Assembly: GCA_025060295.1 (NCBI GenBank)
Contig: JANXCH010000001.1
Span: 158,896 to 222,895 of the forward strand
Direction of reading: 5' to 3'
From: Dehalococcoidia bacterium
GTDB lineage: Bacteria > Chloroflexota > Dehalococcoidia > Lucifugimonadales > HRBIN23
Length of the DNA stretch: 64,000 bases
In this document: positions 59,882 through 64,000 of the stretch, piece after piece
How the letters are laid out: the number at the start of each line of letters is the position of its first letter
Position numbering within the stretch: position 1 is the stretch's first letter
The notes under the pieces: model-generated
Database searches by the model: none
Seen by the model: the letters and a program-made list of their open reading frames with translations, nothing else
Told to the model about the DNA's origin: nothing
Made by a program: the position numbers and the translations under genes

Positions 59882-61036
59882 CTATACTTTGGCGGAAGGG
59901 TTTGATGGGGACTCTGCCCAGGTAATGCGGCTTTTCAGCCAGGACGCCGGGGAACGGACAAGGGCCGCGAAGTTGCCTGGAGGGCTGGGCTTGTCCACCA
60001 GAGTGGGCAAGGCGGTGGAGGGGTTACGCATGGCATCCTGTAGCCATTGCACCGCCAGTTCCAAGTGGGGGCGCCCCATACGATAGCAAGGCACCAGGGC
60101 GATGTTGCGGCGGACAGCCTCAAGGAGCAAAATGCTGAAGTTAGTGTCGTGGGGACGCCGCCCTGGGGGAGCCGGAGCCAGCAGGAGAACAACGGCCCCA
60201 TTAAAGTGTATCCTGCCCAGCAGGGATGCCACGACAGAGAGGTCGCCGCTGGTGTCCACTAGGGCATCGGCTGGTTCTAACTGCTCCACCGCTGAGTTGT
60301 CCTGCTTGTGGGTAGCCCATGGGGTAATCCCTGCCCTAGTGAGGAGGTCCGTAAGCGCCTGGGGCAAAGGCTGGGTGGGGTAAAGGGTAACCTGTGCGCC
60401 GAGCGAGCGCAGATAAAGGGCTGTAACAAGGGTGAGGACAGAAGAGCCCGCCACCAACAGGTGCTTGTCGCCGGCCCATCGGGGCTGGTCCCAGCGATGC
60501 TCAAAATGCGAGCAGGAGGGGAGGGTGCGCCTCTGAACGGTGGTAAGATAATGGGCACCCTTAATGGCCAGGGCAAGGGGTTCCGCCAGAAGGGCGATGT
60601 CGGCGATAGCCGGGCTAATGACGATGAGGTGCTCCTCACGGTCGAGGGTCCACTGACAAGCCCAGCCGTGGGCCCGATGCAAGCCCGGCTCGGCATAGAG
60701 GTTCGTCCCACACTCGTCAGGGTATCCTTGAGCACATGGGGCACACACTCCACAGGAGCGCCTCAGCGTGGGGATGACCCAGTCGCCCACCTTGAGGGTG
60801 CGCACCTCGCGCCCCGCGGCCGTTACTCGGCCCACCATCTCGTGGCCCACCACCCATCGCTCGGGGTCGGGGGATAGGCCTTCGTGGCGCACGAGGAGGG
60901 AGTGGTCAAAAGGGCACACCCCTACCTGCTCCACCTGCACCTGCACTTGGCGCGCCCGGGGAGGGCGCGGCACCGGCGCCTCCACTAGGTGGGGTGTCCA
61001 ACGGGCGCGCGCAGGGAAGATCACCAGGGCACGCAT
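59882..61036 (-). CDS. MDR dehydrogenase, glucose 1-dehydrogenase-like
   Basis: A 384-residue zinc MDR of the branch that contains archaeal-type glucose 1-dehydrogenase. Markers are GVCPFDHSLL (catalytic zinc cysteine, with PF in place of GT), VVGHEMVGRVTAAGREVRTLKVGDWVIPTLRRSCGVCAPCAQGYPDECGTNLYAEPGLHRAHG with four structural-zinc cysteines, and LLAEPLALAIKGA. The nucleotide-binding loop is AGSSVLTLVTALYLRSLGA, lacking the usual GxGxxG. The substrate may be a sugar or polyol; the altered cofactor loop makes activity less certain. GGGGAGGAG precedes the ATG. It is 21 bases upstream of fabF. Confidence 0.82.
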   Translation of the reverse strand: MRALVIFPARARWTPHLVEAPVPRPPRARQVQVQVEQVGVCPFDHSLLVRHEGLSPDPERWVVGHEMVGRVTAAGREVRTLKVGDWVIPTLRRSCGVCAPCAQGYPDECGTNLYAEPGLHRAHGWACQWTLDREEHLIVISPAIADIALLAEPLALAIKGAHYLTTVQRRTLPSCSHFEHRWDQPRWAGDKHLLVAGSSVLTLVTALYLRSLGAQVTLYPTQPLPQALTDLLTRAGITPWATHKQDNSAVEQLEPADALVDTSGDLSVVASLLGRIHFNGAVVLLLAPAPPGRRPHDTNFSILLLEAVRRNIALVPCYRMGRPHLELAVQWLQDAMRNPSTALPTLVDKPSPPGNFAALVRSPASWLKSRITWAESPSNPSAKV

Positions 61037-61136
61037 ACTCCTCCCCCGCACCTGCTCATAGGGTAACCGCAGACGCTGCGGCTTTCAATGGAAGGGTGGG
61101 AGCCATTGGAGAGGCTTTTGAAGAGAAAGCCGCCCC

Positions 61137-61829
61137 CTATTTACCGGGGGGAGGAATACGCTGATACACCCCCCGCCAGGTGACTTGCAAAAGGGGACTA
61201 AATCGCCCCCCAGCTATCCAACGGGGCCGATGCATTTCCGCCATTTCGCGCACGGCCAAGAGGGGGTCTGGTGCATCGGTCTCGTAAAGGGCCAGATAGC
61301 GGTCCTGCCCAGGCTGGGGGAGAACGGCTTCAAAGCGGTAGGCGGTGTGAAACAGCCCCGTGGACAGGATATCTGGCACATGGATGGTGTTATACCACTC
61401 GTTGAACTCCCGCTCTTGGGCGGAGTTGGCGCAGTGGCTCTGGACAGCGTAGAGGCCCGTTATCGGAGCGCGGCCTGTCTTGGCGGTGGTGAAGGAGGGG
61501 CCAATGCGTCTCCACATCCAACGGGCCACCACCTGGAGAGCGGGGTGCATGCGCCCCTGAGCTATCCACTGGGGGGTGAACCGCTCCATAATCTCGTGGG
61601 GAATTTTCTCTAACAGGTTCTCTTGCTCCACCTCGTAGATGGCCAGGTAGCGGGCGTCGCGCTGAAGAGGGTCGGCATTGCGATAGCGGGTGGGGTGGGT
61701 AACCAGGCGGGTAGCCAGCATATCCGCCAGATGAACGCTGTCATACCAGCGGTTGAACTCCTCCTCCTTGAGGGGATCGGTGCAGTTGGCGGTTACAAAG
61801 CGGATGCCCGCAGGATAGCGTCCCTCCAT
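61137..61829 (-). CDS. Duplicated ferredoxin-fold (EthD/Dabb-like) protein
   Basis: A 230-residue protein made of two similar halves. Half one has EEEFNRWYDSVHLADMLATRLVTHPTRYRNADPLQRDARYLAIYEVE (about 17-65); half two has EREFNEWYNTIHVPDILSTGLFHTAYRFEAVLPQPGQDRYLALYETD (about 138-185). The pattern E-F-N-x-W-Y-x-x-x-H is that of dimeric alpha-beta barrel proteins such as EthD. These often bind aromatic or hydrophobic ligands, with the histidine in the pocket. Duplication would give a single-chain barrel. Function unknown. It has its own minus-strand promoter and lies next to a class III CoA-transferase. Confidence 0.78.
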   Translation of the reverse strand: MEGRYPAGIRFVTANCTDPLKEEEFNRWYDSVHLADMLATRLVTHPTRYRNADPLQRDARYLAIYEVEQENLLEKIPHEIMERFTPQWIAQGRMHPALQVVARWMWRRIGPSFTTAKTGRAPITGLYAVQSHCANSAQEREFNEWYNTIHVPDILSTGLFHTAYRFEAVLPQPGQDRYLALYETDAPDPLLAVREMAEMHRPRWIAGGRFSPLLQVTWRGVYQRIPPPGK

Positions 61830-61864
61830 AGCTCTGCCTCCGTGACGGTTGACGCTCTCCGCTT

Positions 61865-61893
61865 ACTGTAGGGATGGGGTGCAGGGCTGTCAA
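61865..61893 (-). promoter_or_regulatory. Promoter of the duplicated ferredoxin-fold gene
   Basis: On the minus strand: perfect TTGACA, a 17-base spacer, TACAGT, 36 bases before the ATG. Confidence 0.65.
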
Positions 61894-61948
61894 GATAGGA
61901 TGGAGTGTATACTAGGGGTGTCCGACCCAACCCGCCCCGGGGGTGTGT

Positions 61949-63199
61949 ATGAGGGAACGCCAAACCCTTCTGCCGGTGTCGTTCGGACCTTTGCAGGGAG
62001 TGCGCATCCTGTCCACGGGCACCTGGATCGCCCAACCCTTCGCCGCTACCCTTGCAGCCGAAATGGGGGCAGAGGTGGTGCAGATTGAACGCCCCGGAGA
62101 AGGGGATGAGGCGTGTCGCGTCCAGCCCGACGGGCTCCTGCTCCCCACACGCCAAGGGGGACGAGTGGGGTGCATCTTCTTGCAGGACCGGCGGTGCGTC
62201 TTCTACGTCACCCTCAACTTCGCCCACCCCAAAGGGCGCGACCTCTTCCTACGCCTGGTGCCCCATTTTGACATCTGGATGGAGAGTTCCCGCCCCGGCA
62301 CTTACGCTAAATACGGGTTAGATGATGCCACAGTTTTGCGCCAGAACCCCCGTTTAGTCATTGTCCATGTGTCTGGCTTTGGGCAGAACGGGCATCCGGA
62401 CTATATTGGACGCCCTTCATATGACCTCATCGGGCAGGCCTTCGGAGGGCTGATGCACCTGACCGGCCCCCCACCTCCGGAACCCCCCACGCGTGCTGCT
62501 CCGTGGACCGGAGACTATATCACCGCCCTCTTCGCCTTGTGGTCGGCCCTGGCGGGCTATATTTATGCCCGACGCACAGGGGTAGGGCAATCCATTGACC
62601 TAGCTCAATATGAAGCCGTCCACCGTTGCCTGGCGGGCACGATGGTGGCCTACTTTCAGGGGGGTGGCATCCGCCAGCGCAGGGGCAACCGCGCCGGAGA
62701 ACTGCAGCCCTACGACGCTTTCCACGCTGCCGATGGGATGGTCGTCATTGCCGTGGCCAACTACTCCCTTTTCACCAAACTGTGCCGTGTGATAGGGCTA
62801 CACAAGGATGAGCAATGGATGCGCACCGCCCATCATCACCCCGACTCGGAAATAGGGATGGAGTTCGATGCTCACCTGCGCGCATGGGTGATTCAGCGCC
62901 CGGCCCTGGAGGTGGAACGCATCCTCAACGCCCAGGGCATCCCCTGCTGCCGGATTATGAACGCCCAGGATATGGCCGAGGACCCCCACTACCAAGCCCG
63001 GGGCGTGCACATAACCTGGGAGGACCTGCAGGTGGGGCCAATTCGGGGCATTGGGGTGGTGCCCCACTTTAGCAAGACACCGGGGAGAGTGTGGAGGGGC
63101 ACCGCACCCACGGGCTACGACAACACTACTGTCTACGGGAGGTTGCTAGGCCTTTCGCCCCAAGACATCGAGGCGCTCCAGAAGGAAGGGGTAGTGTAA
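61949..63199 (+). CDS. Class III CoA-transferase (CaiB/BaiF family)
   Basis: Transfers CoA between an acyl-CoA and a free acid through an aspartyl-anhydride intermediate. The 416-residue protein starts LQGVRILSTGTWIAQPFAATLAAEMGAEVVQIERP. It has LDDATVLRQNPRLVIVHVSGFGQNG, GRPSYDLIGQAFGGLMHLTG, and the catalytic aspartate in APWTGDYITALFALWSALAGYIYARRTGVGQSIDLAQYEA. The C-terminal GIPCCRIMNAQDMAEDPHYQARG is typical. The ATG follows GGGGGTG; a GTG two codons earlier is possible. It is divergent from the ferredoxin-fold gene, which could bind a related ligand. Substrate unknown; carnitine and bile-acid enzymes are relatives. Confidence 0.9.
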   Translation: MRERQTLLPVSFGPLQGVRILSTGTWIAQPFAATLAAEMGAEVVQIERPGEGDEACRVQPDGLLLPTRQGGRVGCIFLQDRRCVFYVTLNFAHPKGRDLFLRLVPHFDIWMESSRPGTYAKYGLDDATVLRQNPRLVIVHVSGFGQNGHPDYIGRPSYDLIGQAFGGLMHLTGPPPPEPPTRAAPWTGDYITALFALWSALAGYIYARRTGVGQSIDLAQYEAVHRCLAGTMVAYFQGGGIRQRRGNRAGELQPYDAFHAADGMVVIAVANYSLFTKLCRVIGLHKDEQWMRTAHHHPDSEIGMEFDAHLRAWVIQRPALEVERILNAQGIPCCRIMNAQDMAEDPHYQARGVHITWEDLQVGPIRGIGVVPHFSKTPGRVWRGTAPTGYDNTTVYGRLLGLSPQDIEALQKEGVV

Positions 63200-63218
63200 C
63201 ACCCACGCCCGTATCGGG

Positions 63219-63292
63219 TGGCTGCCCGGCCAGGATTCGAACCTGGGTCAAGGGATCCAAAGTCCCCTGTGCTACCGCTGCACCACCGGGCA
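63219..63292 (-). tRNA. tRNA-Gln (anticodon TTG)
   Basis: On the minus strand a full cloverleaf: acceptor TGCCCGG/CCGGGCA, D arm GTGC...GCAC, anticodon stem GGGGA/TCCCT around CTTTGGA with TTG in the centre, T arm CAGG-TTCGAAT-CCTG, discriminator G and encoded CCA. Confidence 0.95.
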
Positions 63293-63310
63293 TTGCCCAC
63301 ACCCTAAAGT

Positions 63311-63340
63311 ATTATACGCTACTGGGGTTCGGTTTCCCAA
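63311..63340 (-). promoter_or_regulatory. Promoter of tRNA-Gln
   Basis: On the minus strand TTGGGA, an 18-base spacer and a perfect TATAAT end 18 bases before the tRNA 5' end. Confidence 0.6.
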
Positions 63341-63417
63341 GGGCATCCAGGGGTGGCGGGGTAGTGCCCCCGTTTCCGACGCGCTATGCTAGAAAACGAG
63401 GGAAGCTATGCGCTTTG

Positions 63418-64000
63418 AACGTGGAGACCCCGAACGGCCCAAAGGGCACGCTGTTTTGTACTTCCATACGGGCGAAGGGCGCTATTTGGCGACCTATCTT
63501 GTGGTTCTCCCTGTGGATGTGGATTTTACGCGGTATATGCCCCCCTACTTAGCAGCCCATATGGGCGGTGCCAGCGCCCTCGACCTCTCCTGCTTCGCTT
63601 TTCCGCCAGTGCCCGAAGCCGTATCCAGCCTCGAGGCGCTCCAGCAGATGGCCCAGCAGAGGGACGACGACCTCCTCTTCGGCGGAAGCATCGCCACCGG
63701 CGATACTCTGGCCATGGTCGCCCAAGTAGCCGAGGCGGTGCAGGCCTATGCTCGGGCCTACCATCGCTGGCGGCAACAATGGCCCGAACCGGCCCCCGCT
63801 TCTGCAGCGCCCATGACACCTGAAGGTGCTTCATCCGACGTGGGGGTGCCAGAGGTGCTCTATGGCTTTATGGAGGAGCGGGAGCGTTTGGCCGAACTGG
63901 CGCGCTTGGTGGGCAAACTGCGCTTCGCTGTGGAGGGGGGCGACCAGAAGGGGATGGCCGAGGCGGAGGCGGAGGTGCGAACCTTGGCTCGCTACCTAGA
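63418..64000 (+). CDS. Unknown protein, 5' part (runs off the window)
   Basis: An open frame from ATG, preceded by GAGGGAAG, stays open to the right edge for 194 codons. I do not recognise a family with certainty. The first 60 residues look like a compact sheet domain, GHAVLYFHTGEGRYLATYLVVLPVDVDFTRYMPPYLAAHMGG. A helical region (about 70-125), a Pro/Ala linker (about 125-145) and another charged helix, PEVLYGFMEERERLAELARLVGKLRF, follow. No signal peptide or membrane segment is visible. A TATGCT that may be a -10 lies 28 bases before the ATG. Confidence 0.7.

Noticed and set aside
61086-61131. Inverted repeats CAATGG/CCATTG and GGCTTT/AAAGCC between two minus-strand genes
   Set aside because: Short stems without a T-run on either strand; could be chance.

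Overview
The window is one contiguous, gene-dense, GC-rich bacterial chromosome segment with about 60 protein genes, two tRNA genes and an RNase P RNA. I see no insertion sequence, integrase, phage gene or CRISPR array. Several traits point to a Chloroflexota-like bacterium, perhaps Dehalococcoidia or the SAR202 relatives: a threonyl-tRNA synthetase without the TGS domain, an 11-subunit complex I without NuoEFG, a succinate dehydrogenase whose third gene is HdrB-like rather than a cytochrome, TRAP transporters, and many CoA-transferase, SDR and MmgE/PrpD genes. This placement is an inference from gene content; no 16S gene is present.

Layout. 1-9.1 kb: the end of secD, then secF, a zinc alcohol dehydrogenase, endonuclease IV, a zincin, a coiled-coil zinc-ribbon protein, RNase P RNA, an SDR, a nucleoside hydrolase, a UbiE-like methyltransferase and a 2-hydroxyacid dehydrogenase. 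9.1-13.9 kb: a TRAP system ordered binding protein, DctQ, DctM, second binding protein; the second binding-protein gene carries a frameshift. 14-18.6 kb: birA, two SDRs (one without the catalytic lysine), a slipin/NfeD pair and tRNA-Val. 18.8-30.7 kb: thrS, an aminotransferase, serA, two tandem ACT-malic enzymes, a two-subunit CoA-transferase, and leuS carrying an extra N-terminal domain. 30.7-38.6 kb: MFS transporter, enoyl-CoA hydratase, DsbA/VKOR pair, DUF1015 protein, coiled-coil protein, M20 amidase and MmgE/PrpD. 38.8-40.3 kb: a membrane hydrolase. 40.4-50.9 kb: nuoABCDHIJKLMN with a small extra gene between K and L. 50.9-56.9 kb: NAD kinase, NUDIX, sdhA/sdhB/HdrB-like and lgt. 56.9-64 kb: recJ, fabF, a sugar-dehydrogenase-like MDR, a duplicated ferredoxin-fold protein, a class III CoA-transferase, tRNA-Gln and a partial unknown gene.

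Together the genes suggest a heterotroph that imports organic acids through TRAP, activates and oxidises them through CoA-transferases, hydratases and dehydrogenases, and feeds electrons to quinone through succinate dehydrogenase and a complex I whose electron donor is not encoded here. Promoters can be read in many places. Two TRAP promoters have a perfect TTGACA with a 17-bp spacer, and six genes or operons share an extended -10 of the form TGC-TAYnnT. The observations most worth following are the LeuRS N-terminal fusion, the possible SD-sequestering tandem repeat before dctQ, the lysine-less SDR, the small gene inside the nuo operon, and the palindromes at the TRAP and nuo promoters.
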